The notes beneath the pieces were generated by a model. It worked only from the letters and a program-made list of their open reading frames with translations. It did no database searches and had not been told where the DNA came from. Made by a program: the position numbers and the translations under genes. Source: Sphingobacterium composti (GTDB lineage Bacteria > Bacteroidota > Bacteroidia > Sphingobacteriales > Sphingobacteriaceae). From it: 64,000 nt of DNA. Of this stretch, positions 25,559 through 34,836 are shown piece after piece. Where the stretch lies: assembly GCF_009829075.1 (NCBI RefSeq), contig NZ_WUQZ01000014.1:30262-94261 (forward strand). The letters are read 5' to 3'. How positions within the stretch are numbered: the stretch's first letter is position 1; each line of letters begins with the position of its first letter.

Positions 25559-27875
25559 AAGAATTGGCATTGCACTATTAAGCACATTGTGCTTCTATAT
25601 GATTTCTTGTAGTACAACGAAACATCTTCCAGAAGGTGAGAAATTATATGTAGAAGGTGATGTCAAGCTGGAGATGGACAGCAATGTAAATGCTGAACGC
25701 AAGCAACTCTTTGAAGAACATTTGGAAGGAATGTTGATGCCAAAGCCAAATAAAAAAGCTTTTGGTGCAAAATGGAAACTGATGATGTGGAATGCAGGTG
25801 GTGGATATGACACAACGAATAACTTCTTTCAGCGTTGGTTAAAAAAACGTGGCGAAGAGCCGGTGCTTTTGAGCGATGTAAATAGAGAATACAACGAGAA
25901 TCTATTGCGTAATCGTATGGAAAATCTTGGTTTTTTCAATGCCACAGTGAGTTCTGATACGAGTATCGATGGAAAAACTGCTAAAGTGATTTATACAGGA
26001 ATTCCCCGTAAAGTATATCGTATTGATACCGTAGTATTTGCTATTGATTCCACGAGCAATATTGGAAAAGATATTGCCTCTACGAAGGCGGAATCTTTAC
26101 TTAAAAAAGGATCGAATTACAATTTGGATGTGATTTTGAATGAACGTGATCGCATAGATAATGATTTAAAAAATAGAGGGTATTATTACTTTAATCCTGA
26201 CAACATTTTGGTAGAAGTAGATAGTACCGAAGGTGATCATCAAGTAGATATGTTTGTCACTCTTAAACCTGAAACTTCTGCCCAAGCAAAAGAACCACAG
26301 AAAATCGGTGATATATTTATTTATCCAAATTATACATTAACCTCGCAGGGTTATACTAGACGACCAAACACAGAATATTTGGAACTCTTTAATGATAATT
26401 ATTATATCATTGATAGACAGAATACATTTAGAAAGAAAGTATTGGCAAATCATATTTTCTTTCAAAAAGGACAAGTTTACAATAGATACGATCACAACCT
26501 AACGATTAACCATTTGGTAAATCTTAATGCATTTAAATTCGTCAAGAATAGCTTTGAACCAAATCCAGATTCAGCAAACACATTGGATGTATATTATCAT
26601 TTGACGCCATTACCAAAGAAATCATTGCGATTGGAACTTTTAGCAAAGACAGCTACAGTATATAACGGATCGGAAGCAAATGTTACATGGACGCTACGCA
26701 ATGCATTCAAAGGTGCGGAGACTGTTTCTGTAAATGTATTTGGCGGCTATGAGACACAGACAGGTGGTAATGTAAACTTAAATTCTTCGTATTACCGCTA
26801 TGGTGCTGAAATGGCTATTACTTGGCCAAGGCTTTTGTCACCTTATAAATGGACCCCAGGTAGACGTTTTATTCCCAAAACCTATCTAAAATTTGGATAT
26901 GAATTTTTGAATCGTCGTACGGCGTACACCTTAAATTCATCGAGTTTGAACTATGGTTATATGTGGAAAGAAAATGAGCAAAAACAACATGACTTGACTT
27001 TAGCAGAAATTATCTACGTACAACCACGCAATATTTCCGAAGCCTATCAAGCGCAAATGGATACCGTTCCTACGTTGCGCCGTATTGTAGAACCTCAATT
27101 TTCTTTCGGTCCAAATTATACGTATACCTTCACAAACACCATGGAAGAGTCTAGAACAAATACATTTTATTTCAAAGGTGGGATGAATTTGTCTGGAAAT
27201 GTATTGGGATTGATTCAGGGTGCAAGCTATAAAAATGACAATCAGAAAGAATTATTCGGAACCATTTACAGTCAATTTGTGAAGATTGAAGCCGATGGTC
27301 GCCATTATTGGAAATTGGGACAACACGCTCAATTGGCCTCTCGCGTAATGTTAGGAATGAGTTATTCCTATGGTAATTCACGTTCACTACCCTACTTGAA
27401 GCAATTCTATTCGGGTGGACCAAATGGGTTACGTGCATTTCGTGCCAGAGCTGTAGGACCTGGCTCTGCTCTTCCAGAAAATATTGGGGAGGACAATTTC
27501 TTCGCTGATCAGACTGGTGATTACAAATTGGAATTAAATACTGAATACCGCAACCGTATAGTTGATTTCGGTGTCGGCATTTTGAATTGGGCTGCCTTTG
27601 TTGATGCAGGTAATGTCTGGTTACAAAATAGAGATGACGGCAAATTGGGTGGAAAATTATCGAAAGAATTTTTGTCTGAATTGGCAGTTGGAGCTGGTGC
27701 TGGTTTACGTTTTGATTTTACATTTTTAGTTCTTCGGACAGATTTAGCAATTCCGGTTCGCGTACCTTACTACCCTAAAAATGACCGTTGGGTCATCAAG
27801 GATATTGACTTCAAAAATTCACAGTGGAGACGTGATAATTTGGTCTTCAACTTAGCAATAGGATATCCTTTCTAA
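25548..27875 (+). CDS. BamA/TamA-family outer-membrane lipoprotein barrel
   Basis: A 775-residue protein. A lipoprotein signal (MISC with the modified Cys at about residue 21) precedes POTRA-like repeats (about 90-370), and a C-terminal 16-strand surface-antigen (D15) barrel (about 380-775) contains the SGGPNGLRAFRARAVGPG lock-loop motif (Arg-rich) and ends in a terminal aromatic strand. The frame opens earlier at 25458, but the ATG at 25548 has a strong GAAAGGAG Shine-Dalgarno and gives a proper signal peptide. It overlaps tamB by 11 bases, so the two are coupled and act as a TamA/TamB pair. Confidence 0.9.
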   Translation: MKSKRIGIALLSTLCFYMISCSTTKHLPEGEKLYVEGDVKLEMDSNVNAERKQLFEEHLEGMLMPKPNKKAFGAKWKLMMWNAGGGYDTTNNFFQRWLKKRGEEPVLLSDVNREYNENLLRNRMENLGFFNATVSSDTSIDGKTAKVIYTGIPRKVYRIDTVVFAIDSTSNIGKDIASTKAESLLKKGSNYNLDVILNERDRIDNDLKNRGYYYFNPDNILVEVDSTEGDHQVDMFVTLKPETSAQAKEPQKIGDIFIYPNYTLTSQGYTRRPNTEYLELFNDNYYIIDRQNTFRKKVLANHIFFQKGQVYNRYDHNLTINHLVNLNAFKFVKNSFEPNPDSANTLDVYYHLTPLPKKSLRLELLAKTATVYNGSEANVTWTLRNAFKGAETVSVNVFGGYETQTGGNVNLNSSYYRYGAEMAITWPRLLSPYKWTPGRRFIPKTYLKFGYEFLNRRTAYTLNSSSLNYGYMWKENEQKQHDLTLAEIIYVQPRNISEAYQAQMDTVPTLRRIVEPQFSFGPNYTYTFTNTMEESRTNTFYFKGGMNLSGNVLGLIQGASYKNDNQKELFGTIYSQFVKIEADGRHYWKLGQHAQLASRVMLGMSYSYGNSRSLPYLKQFYSGGPNGLRAFRARAVGPGSALPENIGEDNFFADQTGDYKLELNTEYRNRIVDFGVGILNWAAFVDAGNVWLQNRDDGKLGGKLSKEFLSELAVGAGAGLRFDFTFLVLRTDLAIPVRVPYYPKNDRWVIKDIDFKNSQWRRDNLVFNLAIGYPF

Positions 27876-27896
27876 CCAGAAAGGATATTTTATTTT
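27863..27896 (+). terminator. intrinsic terminator after the tamA-like gene
   Basis: An 11-bp stem (27863-27873 with 27878-27888) and a 4-base loop containing part of the stop codon are followed by a T-rich stretch. Confidence 0.75.
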
Positions 27897-27963
27897 AAGG
27901 CTATTCTTCATTAAGTGATTGATATTAACTATATTTAATCAACACAAATAATCCTCTTTAAAC

Positions 27964-28902
27964 ATGAAAATAACGGTCATTGGAGCAGGTGCTGTAGGTG
28001 CTACCACTGCAGACAACATTGCTAGAAAGAATTTTGCTGAAGAAGTCATTTTATTGGATATCAAAGAAGGTTTTGCCGAAGGTAAAGCACAAGATATGAT
28101 GCAAACTGCCGCCTTATTAGGCTACGATACCAAAATAAAAGGTGTAACCAATGATTACTTGCAGACAGCGGGTTCGAGTATTGCAGTTATTACTTCCGGT
28201 ATTCCACGAAAACCAGGTATGACTCGTGAAGAATTGATCGGCACCAATGCAAATATCGTAAAGGGTGTAGTGGAAAATCTTGTGAAATATTCACCAGAGA
28301 TTATTATTATCGTCGTATCGAATCCTATGGATACGATGACATATCTAGCTTTAAAATCTTCTGGTCTTCCAAAAAATAGAATTATAGGTATGGGCGGAGC
28401 ATTAGACTCATCACGCTTTAAATATCAATTGGCTACAAAACTAAATGCGTCGTCTGCAGATTTAAATGCGATCGTCATTGGTGGACATGGAGACACGACA
28501 ATGATTCCACTGGTTAATAAAGCTACTTGGAACAGTATTCCAGTAAAAGAATTTCTTGAAGAAGATGAGAAAAATGAAATAGTACAAAAAACAATGGTTG
28601 GCGGTGCTACATTGACAGCATTGATTGGAACATCAGCTTGGTATGCACCAGGTGCTGCCACAGCAGCTATGGTCGAAAGTATTGCGCTGAATCAAAATAA
28701 GCTGTTCACCGCTTCAGTGTATTTGGAAGGTGAATTGGATGAAGACGATATCTGTATCGGTGTACCTGTGATTATAAATAAAAATGGTTGGGATAAAGTT
28801 GTTCCTATTCAATTGGATGAAGAGGAAAAAGCAAAATTCAAAGCCAGTGCAACTGCAGTTCGAGCGATGAATGCTGTATTAACAGAAAGCAATATTATCT
28901 AA
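27964..28902 (+). CDS. mdh: malate dehydrogenase
   Basis: A 312-residue LDH-like malate dehydrogenase interconverting malate and oxaloacetate with NAD in the TCA cycle. The Rossmann motif GAGAVGA occupies residues 7-13, the NAD-specific acid is in LLDIKEG, and the substrate Arg is in SGIPRKPGMTREEL, a malate-type loop. The catalytic His H175 is in GGHGDTTMIPL. Length and motifs fit the Mdh type common in Bacteroidota. It is a single-gene unit. Confidence 0.95.
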   Translation: MKITVIGAGAVGATTADNIARKNFAEEVILLDIKEGFAEGKAQDMMQTAALLGYDTKIKGVTNDYLQTAGSSIAVITSGIPRKPGMTREELIGTNANIVKGVVENLVKYSPEIIIIVVSNPMDTMTYLALKSSGLPKNRIIGMGGALDSSRFKYQLATKLNASSADLNAIVIGGHGDTTMIPLVNKATWNSIPVKEFLEEDEKNEIVQKTMVGGATLTALIGTSAWYAPGAATAAMVESIALNQNKLFTASVYLEGELDEDDICIGVPVIINKNGWDKVVPIQLDEEEKAKFKASATAVRAMNAVLTESNII

Positions 28903-28931
28903 TTTTATTAAACTAACTTTCTATTATATTT

Positions 28932-28960
28932 GAGAGGACTTCTTAAGGTAGTCCTCTTTT
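28932..28960 (+). terminator. intrinsic terminator after mdh
   Basis: A 9-bp stem (AGAGGACT-type arm at 28932-28940 with the complementary arm ending at 28958) is followed by a T run. Confidence 0.75.
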
Positions 28961-28985
28961 TATTTAGCTATACAAACATTATTAC

Positions 28986-29429
28986 ATGAAGATTATTCCA
29001 TTCGAAATTTTAACCTTGCAACAAGAAGGATTTCACATCATCCTGCATATCGAACTATTAGAAAAGAAATTTAAAATGGTATTGGATACAGGAGCATCAA
29101 AGACTGTTTTGGATCGAAATACATTGCTAGAAGCAGGAATTGACGAACAAAAATTGATTGAAACCAGTATACTTTCTTCGGGATTAGGAACGAATGAAAT
29201 GCAGTCTGCTATGTTTACCCTTCCCTATTTAAAAATTGGCGATTGGGAATGTAAAAAATTTGAAGTAGCTGTATTAGATATGTCTACTATTAATTATGCA
29301 TATAGCCAAATAAATGCTGATCCCGTAGTAGGTGTACTAGGTGGAGACATTCTGTACAAGTATGGTGCCGTAATTAATTATAAGAAAAATATTCTTCAAC
29401 TGAATGAAAGACAACAGAAGAAAAAGTAA
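28986..29429 (+). CDS. retropepsin-like aspartic protease family protein
   Basis: A 147-residue protein with the aspartic-protease motif LDTGASKTVLD at about residues 34-44 and a second hydrophobic-glycine segment (VVGVLGGDILYKYGAVINY) at about 115-132, as in clan AA retropepsin-like proteins of bacteria. No signal peptide is visible, so it is probably cytoplasmic. Such proteins need to dimerise to form an active site. The substrate is unknown. It converges on the glycerophosphodiesterase gene. Confidence 0.8.
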   Translation: MKIIPFEILTLQQEGFHIILHIELLEKKFKMVLDTGASKTVLDRNTLLEAGIDEQKLIETSILSSGLGTNEMQSAMFTLPYLKIGDWECKKFEVAVLDMSTINYAYSQINADPVVGVLGGDILYKYGAVINYKKNILQLNERQQKKK

Positions 29430-29448
29430 AGCTATTTTATAGCTTTAC
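29424..29448. terminator. bidirectional terminator between converging genes
   Basis: An 11-bp perfect stem (29424-29434 with 29438-29448) and a 3-base loop overlap both converging stop codons, at the end of the retropepsin-like gene and of the glycerophosphodiesterase gene. Confidence 0.75.
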
Positions 29449-30307
29449 TTACTTCGATTGGGAAATCGGATTCTAAAATATTTGCTCCATCGGCGAATAC
29501 ATCACGATATTTTTGAGCTCTTTCCTCTAAAGTTTGAAGTTTATCGTAAGTCGGTGCTGAAGATATCATACACATTACTCCTTTTTCACTAAGGAAATTA
29601 TACATATCCTGATTTGATTGCTTAATATCTGGACCTATATATACAATCATCCGATTATACGGTAAGCCAGATTGTTTAAATTTTTCTAATGCAGCCTGAT
29701 CTTTGATATGCATGGATAGATATTGATTTGGATTTTTATCTAAATAAAATTTCGCTTGATCAACATTATGAACTGTCACCCAAACCCAATTATATGCATT
29801 ATGTTTACGAATAATATCTGCAGTAGTCTCTAGAGGAAGATCTTTTTTGTCAAGATTCAAAATGGTTTTACCTTTTGCCCATTTTATCATTTCATCCAAT
29901 GTATTGATTCTATATTTTGTGATATTTCCCTGAGCATCTTTGAGTCTTAGTTTTTTAAGTTCTTTCCATGTGTAATCACTTACTTTGCCCGTACCAGTAG
30001 TCGTTCGATCTAAAGTTGCATCATGAACCATCACAGCCACACCGTCTTTTGTTAATCGAGGATCTACTTCGAATATAGCAGGTGTATGTTTCAAAACTTC
30101 CTTCATAGAAATGATAGAATTTTCTGGCAACCCATTTTCAATAGTACCACGATGACCACTTATTATTTTTTTATCCTTTGCGTAGGTGAAATATGTATAC
30201 ATTTCACCTATATCCTTGAAATGTAATTTATTCTTTTTTTGTGCGTAAATATTTGTGACAGGCATAAGTAGCAATGCAACTACTATCGTTTGGATTATTC
30301 TTTTCAT
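29432..30307 (-). CDS. secreted glycerophosphodiester phosphodiesterase
   Basis: A 291-residue GDPD-family enzyme with a Sec signal peptide (residues 1-23, ending IYAQ). The catalytic residues are visible: H52/R53 in ISGHRGTIEN, E80 and D82 in FEVDPRLTKDG, and H95 in VMVHDATLDRTTTGTG. The family hydrolyses glycerophosphodiesters to glycerol-3-phosphate and an alcohol in the periplasm. It is the last gene of a long polyol/sugar operon, suggesting that the locus handles a phosphodiester-containing compound. An alternative ATG at 30325 would overlap the upstream gene; the signal peptide favours 30307. Confidence 0.88.
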   Translation of the reverse strand: MKRIIQTIVVALLLMPVTNIYAQKKNKLHFKDIGEMYTYFTYAKDKKIISGHRGTIENGLPENSIISMKEVLKHTPAIFEVDPRLTKDGVAVMVHDATLDRTTTGTGKVSDYTWKELKKLRLKDAQGNITKYRINTLDEMIKWAKGKTILNLDKKDLPLETTADIIRKHNAYNWVWVTVHNVDQAKFYLDKNPNQYLSMHIKDQAALEKFKQSGLPYNRMIVYIGPDIKQSNQDMYNFLSEKGVMCMISSAPTYDKLQTLEERAQKYRDVFADGANILESDFPIEVSKAIK

Positions 30308-30317
30308 AGATAATAAT

Positions 30318-30914
30318 TTAGGCATTTAATTTTAACAGTTGGATTTCATCCGAATTCACTAATTTCAATAAGGTTAATGCTGAGTTTTCTTGCACTATTC
30401 TTCTATAATTTTTGAGCGGAATTCCGAGTTTTGAAGCTATAAAAAAACGATTCACACCGTTGTGTCCTACGATGAGTACTGTTTTACCTGAATACTTTTG
30501 AAGTAAATCATCATAGAAAGAATTCAATCGTTCGACCACTTCGCGAGCAGATTCACCAGTCATTCCTGCTTTATTATTTTCAGGATCAGATACCCAATTA
30601 GTCCATGAAACAGGATCTTCAGCTTGAAATTCTTCGGGTCTTTTCCCCTCCCAAGATCCGAAATCCACTTCAATCAATCTGTGATCAGTTATTACCTCAT
30701 GTGAGCCTCCCGAAGCTATTTGAGCTGTTGTCCTTGCTCTAGTTAGAGGAGATGAAAATACAGCATCAAAATTATATTCCTGCAGTAAGTCCTGCATCCT
30801 TTTCGCTTGAGACAAACCTCTATCGGTCAGTTCAATATCCGTTCTACCACAGTATTTATTTCCATCGGCATTATAAGTCGTTTCACCATGCCTAAGCAAA
30901 CATATTGTTACCAT
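30318..30914 (-). CDS. histidine phosphatase (phosphoglycerate mutase-like) family protein
   Basis: A 198-residue cytoplasmic phosphatase of the PhoE/CobC/GpmB type. The catalytic RHGE motif (R8-H9-G10-E11) opens the protein, SSPLTRARTTAQ carries the second Arg, and a second His lies in LIVGHNG. It begins directly after the FGGY kinase stop codon. In this operon it may remove phosphate from a sugar-phosphate intermediate, which is inference from context. Confidence 0.85.
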   Translation of the reverse strand: MVTICLLRHGETTYNADGNKYCGRTDIELTDRGLSQAKRMQDLLQEYNFDAVFSSPLTRARTTAQIASGGSHEVITDHRLIEVDFGSWEGKRPEEFQAEDPVSWTNWVSDPENNKAGMTGESAREVVERLNSFYDDLLQKYSGKTVLIVGHNGVNRFFIASKLGIPLKNYRRIVQENSALTLLKLVNSDEIQLLKLNA

Positions 30915-32351
30915 CTACAAATAGCTTAGTTCTTTTAATTTATTAATAAATTTATGATACTGCTTATCATATGCCTCTCTTAGGCTCTTGTCTGGATATA
31001 CAGTTTTTTCAATACTTGTCATAGCTTTTGCTGCTTGTGTCACTGAAGTGAAATATGTTTGTGATGCAGCCATGATAGCAGCTCCTAATGCTCCACTTGA
31101 TTCTTTGCATTTATAAATTGGAACATTAAGCACTGAAGCACGTATTTTTAACCACACATCACTATTACTTCCTCCTCCAGCAGTATATACCGCAGTCACT
31201 TTTTCATTTGAAAGGTCTTCTATTATAGCATAAGCCAATTTTTCTACAAAAGCAACACCTTCAAGATTTGCAGTATACAACATTGTTTTATCAGTCACTT
31301 TAGGCTCAATTTTTCGTGCATTAGCAGCCATAATTGGATATCTTTCACCCTCTTGCTTCAATGGCCAAGCCAGCAAACCTGTCGGAATCAATGCTTCTGC
31401 TTGCGCGTTTAGCTGATCTAATTGTTCACCTTGAAAATCCAGTGAAATCCAGTCAGCACCCGTATTGCTCGCACCACCAGGCATCCAATAGCCTTCTGGA
31501 TGGCGATGACTGTATAGTCTCCCAAGCGGATCAATAACTTGATTTTTTGTAACTCCTTTGATGACAAGCGTCGTTCCGATCGTGGTATTCCAATCTCCAG
31601 GAGAAACGGCTCCAGACGCCATCTGACTCGCGCATCCGTCAGTAATTCCTACCACCACATCCAATTCGTTTACCCCCCAACGCTTAGCGAGTGTTTTATC
31701 TAATTTACCCACCACCGAACCTGAAGGAACAACTTCCTGCAGCCAATCCTTCTTCAAACCCAATTCGGTAACCAAAAATTCCGTCCATTGCAATTTTTCC
31801 AAATCATAAGCCGACTTGAGCACATTGGTGTAATCCGTGACACGATAATGTCCACTCAATTTTCCGACGATATAATCTGAAGCATGTACCCATGTCGCTA
31901 TCTGCTCAACTTGATTCGGATAAGTTTCTATATACCATAGCATCTTGCTAATGCCACTAGAAGCATTGAACCCTGTATAAGCATTGGGATTGATACGCTG
32001 CGCCAGTTCTTTGATTCGCTTCCCCTGCTCTGCCGAACGTGGGTCACTATACATGATGGCCTTGTGTAAAGGAATATTCTGCTTGTCTAATGGAATGACT
32101 GTACCTGAAGTGGAAGTCACCGAAATAGCGCGAATAGCCTTTTTATCCACTTCCACACTTAAATTTTGTATGATATCATCGATAATATCCACACAATCAT
32201 TCCACCAAATATCGGGCGATTGTTCTTCCCGAAAACCTTCATCCAACGAAAATTTTCTTGCTCCAGCACCCACTATTTCCCCTTTCTCATCAACAAGAAT
32301 AACGCGCGCTCCTTGCGTACCTACATCAACACCAAAAAAATACGTTCTCAT
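30915..32351 (-). CDS. FGGY-family carbohydrate kinase (xylulokinase-like)
   Basis: A 478-residue ATP-dependent sugar or polyol kinase. The FGGY N-domain begins FFGVDVGTQGARVILVD (phosphate-1 motif), and ITDGCASQMASGAVSPGDW carries the catalytic Asp region. The C-domain has AVYTAGGGSNSDVWLKIRA and SSGALGAAIMAA, the adenosine-binding part. It abuts both the second FGGY kinase upstream and the histidine phosphatase downstream (zero-base spacing). The substrate is likely a ketose or polyol and cannot be fixed from sequence. Confidence 0.88.
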   Translation of the reverse strand: MRTYFFGVDVGTQGARVILVDEKGEIVGAGARKFSLDEGFREEQSPDIWWNDCVDIIDDIIQNLSVEVDKKAIRAISVTSTSGTVIPLDKQNIPLHKAIMYSDPRSAEQGKRIKELAQRINPNAYTGFNASSGISKMLWYIETYPNQVEQIATWVHASDYIVGKLSGHYRVTDYTNVLKSAYDLEKLQWTEFLVTELGLKKDWLQEVVPSGSVVGKLDKTLAKRWGVNELDVVVGITDGCASQMASGAVSPGDWNTTIGTTLVIKGVTKNQVIDPLGRLYSHRHPEGYWMPGGASNTGADWISLDFQGEQLDQLNAQAEALIPTGLLAWPLKQEGERYPIMAANARKIEPKVTDKTMLYTANLEGVAFVEKLAYAIIEDLSNEKVTAVYTAGGGSNSDVWLKIRASVLNVPIYKCKESSGALGAAIMAASQTYFTSVTQAAKAMTSIEKTVYPDKSLREAYDKQYHKFINKLKELSYL

Positions 32352-33794
32352 TTACGACACTTGCTTGAAAGTTTTACGTGCATTTTTCCATTCCAAATAC
32401 AATCGCTCGAACGTATCTCTATCTTGAGGGAAGGTTTCTTCTAATATTTCAGGCGTCTTATTCTCCAAATGTAGTGCATCATTACAAATGAAAGCGCCTC
32501 CTAACACAGATGCCTGACGGAATGTATCGCGAATACGGATACTTTTGCCTAATAAGTTAGCCAAGTATTGACGCAATGCCCTGCTTTCTACTCCACCACC
32601 ACATGCCCAGATATAGCTTTCTTTGTGCGCTGATACATCACACAAAAATTTATAATTTTCGTAAATAGAACAAGCAATGTCCCACAATATCGAAAACACA
32701 AAACTTCCACGTGTCAATTGATGCGAAACAGGTGCATTAAAAATAAATCCGCCCTTAATGACAGGCTCCTCTTCGTCTGCAATCAATGAGCCTAATGAAG
32801 CAACACATTGAAAATAGGTCGTATCTTTCAACTCCTTTTCGATCACATCATACCCTTCATTTGGATAGAATATTTCTTTCAAACGTTGATAATTCAACCC
32901 TGTAACTCCAGCGTTAGCCTCCAAAATAAAACTTTCTTTATCAACATGTCTACTTGTCCATGTACGTTGATCGTCATCTTTTTCGTAATCTTTTACGATT
33001 TTAATGATCGGTGTTGTCGTGCCTGAAACAATGACAACATCATTCGCTGAAGGTTCCATACTACGAATAGCCAATTGTGTATCTCCACCGCCTACTACGA
33101 CTACCGCAGCTTTATCGATACCATATTCTTCTGCAATATTGGCTAATATAGATCCCAAAATTGTTCCTGAATCTTTGACTTCGGGCAATATAGAAGCAGA
33201 CAACTGAAATAAAGAAGGTAAAACTGCTGACCACGACTTTTTCTCTACATCATATAATAACGTTTCGGAAGCTTGCGAATGTTCATAACATGTAACACCT
33301 GAAAACTTAAACTGAATCCAATCAGATATACTCATGACACAAGCTACCTGTTCGAAAAGATCAGGATACACTTCACGCAAGCCGACCAGTTTGAAAGCTG
33401 AAAATAAAGAGGTTGGGTAACGTCCAGATAATTCATACACCAATTCTTTATCCTGCAAATCCTTCTCCCATTTACGTCCTCTGTGGTCAATATTTGGCAT
33501 ACCCAACAAGGAGTTTCCTTTCTTATCGATGACGACAATACCTTCACGTTGGCTTGTAGCGGTGATTGCCTTTATCGTAATATCTCCGGATTCGGAAAGC
33601 GCTTCTTTTGAAAGATTATTTATTTGCGTCCATAATTCATTTGGTTCAAAATATATGGATTCTTCATAATTCGTATCAGTAATATAATGTACATTTTCGC
33701 GTTTGATAGATAAAATCTCTCCATCTATACCTACGACGCCTACCCGTGCATTTCCCGTACCAATATCTACAATAAGATGTGCCTGCTTACTCAT
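32352..33794 (-). CDS. FGGY-family carbohydrate kinase (LsrK-like)
   Basis: A 480-residue FGGY kinase clearly diverged from its neighbour. It starts HLIVDIGTGNARVGVVG, and the ATSQREGIVVIDKKGN segment recalls the SMREGIVL element of AI-2 kinase LsrK. The C-domain shows IWACGGGVESRALRQYLANLL and ASVLGGAFICN. Having two different FGGY kinases head-to-tail suggests two phosphorylation steps or two substrates. LsrK-like is a resemblance, not a claim of quorum-signal use, because no lsr transport genes are present. Confidence 0.85.
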   Translation of the reverse strand: MSKQAHLIVDIGTGNARVGVVGIDGEILSIKRENVHYITDTNYEESIYFEPNELWTQINNLSKEALSESGDITIKAITATSQREGIVVIDKKGNSLLGMPNIDHRGRKWEKDLQDKELVYELSGRYPTSLFSAFKLVGLREVYPDLFEQVACVMSISDWIQFKFSGVTCYEHSQASETLLYDVEKKSWSAVLPSLFQLSASILPEVKDSGTILGSILANIAEEYGIDKAAVVVVGGGDTQLAIRSMEPSANDVVIVSGTTTPIIKIVKDYEKDDDQRTWTSRHVDKESFILEANAGVTGLNYQRLKEIFYPNEGYDVIEKELKDTTYFQCVASLGSLIADEEEPVIKGGFIFNAPVSHQLTRGSFVFSILWDIACSIYENYKFLCDVSAHKESYIWACGGGVESRALRQYLANLLGKSIRIRDTFRQASVLGGAFICNDALHLENKTPEILEETFPQDRDTFERLYLEWKNARKTFKQVS

Positions 33795-33806
33795 TATGTT
33801 TTCTAC

Positions 33807-34808
33807 TTATATAGTCTCTAATATTGCTTTATTCACAAATTGCTTAATGGTTTTGTTCCCATTATGAAAAAATTCCCTAATGTTATTATTCATAATGAAT
33901 GCATGATGATCTTCCACCTCATGCGTAGCTCCCGCTATATGCGGTGTAGCAATAACATTTTTATTCAAAATCATTTTATAATCTATCTCATCTGGTGGTT
34001 CATTGTAGAATACGTCCAAGACTGCACCTCTAATTTTTTCATTTTCAATGATTTCCAACAAATCATCCTTATTCACGACTACAGCGCGAGCGGTATTCAC
34101 AAATATCGCATCTGACTTCAGTAACGATAAATAACGTTTATCAATCATTCCTTTGGTTTCCGGAGTCACTGGAAGATGTATCCCTACAACGTCACATACC
34201 GTGAATAATTCTTCTAAATCCACCTTTTTGAAATCCGCATTGGGATCTGTATAGTAAGGATCGTAATAATAGATGTGTGCAGGAAAATCCTTCAACATTC
34301 GTGCAATATATTGTCCTACAGCACCAAAACCTACCATACCTACTTTTTTACCCGCTAATTCATTTCCTTTAAATTGCAGATAAGAGGTATGCGCACCTTC
34401 ACCCCAGTTTTTACCTTCCAACCAATTGATAGCCGGAATCGTATTACGCATCAAGGTGATAACATTAGCGATAAACATTTCAGCTACAGCTTGCGCATTA
34501 CGAGCAGGTGTATTGAACACTGGAATTCCCAATTCTGTAGCCACTTTTAAATCAATATTGGATGGTGTACCTCTACAAATACCTACAAATTTAAGGTGAG
34601 GATTCGCATACAATACTTCAGCAGTTATTTCATCATGTTCAGAAATCAATCCATCAGCTCCCGTTTCTTGCAATAACGCCATTAACTCTTCAGGATTGTA
34701 CGCCCTTCCATTCGGTTTCCAAGATCTATAAACCACCTCGTCAAACAATCCTTCCAATTCTCTCAAAGCACCCTCATTCTCATAAGGAGCTGTAAGTAAT
34801 ACTTTCAT
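33807..34808 (-). CDS. D-isomer-specific 2-hydroxyacid dehydrogenase
   Basis: A 333-residue NAD(P)-dependent oxidoreductase related to phosphoglycerate dehydrogenase. The Rossmann motif VGMVGFGAVGQYIARML lies at about 155-171, and the catalytic Arg, Glu and His lie in NTARAVVVNKDDL, DVFYNEPP and TPHIAGATHE. In this operon it probably oxidises or reduces a sugar-derived hydroxy acid, possibly phosphorylated. It is spaced 12 bases from the next kinase gene. Confidence 0.9.
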   Translation of the reverse strand: MKVLLTAPYENEGALRELEGLFDEVVYRSWKPNGRAYNPEELMALLQETGADGLISEHDEITAEVLYANPHLKFVGICRGTPSNIDLKVATELGIPVFNTPARNAQAVAEMFIANVITLMRNTIPAINWLEGKNWGEGAHTSYLQFKGNELAGKKVGMVGFGAVGQYIARMLKDFPAHIYYYDPYYTDPNADFKKVDLEELFTVCDVVGIHLPVTPETKGMIDKRYLSLLKSDAIFVNTARAVVVNKDDLLEIIENEKIRGAVLDVFYNEPPDEIDYKMILNKNVIATPHIAGATHEVEDHHAFIMNNNIREFFHNGNKTIKQFVNKAILETI

Positions 34809-34836
34809 AATATTCTGATTTCTATATATTTTAAAA

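Noticed and set aside
31984..32427. 147-codon open frame opposite the FGGY kinase junction
   Set aside because: Antisense to two well-conserved kinases, with composition unlike the neighbours.
32352..33794. Quorum-signal (AI-2) kinase lsrK
   Set aside because: Similarity is limited to a few FGGY motifs and no lsr transport or regulator genes are present.
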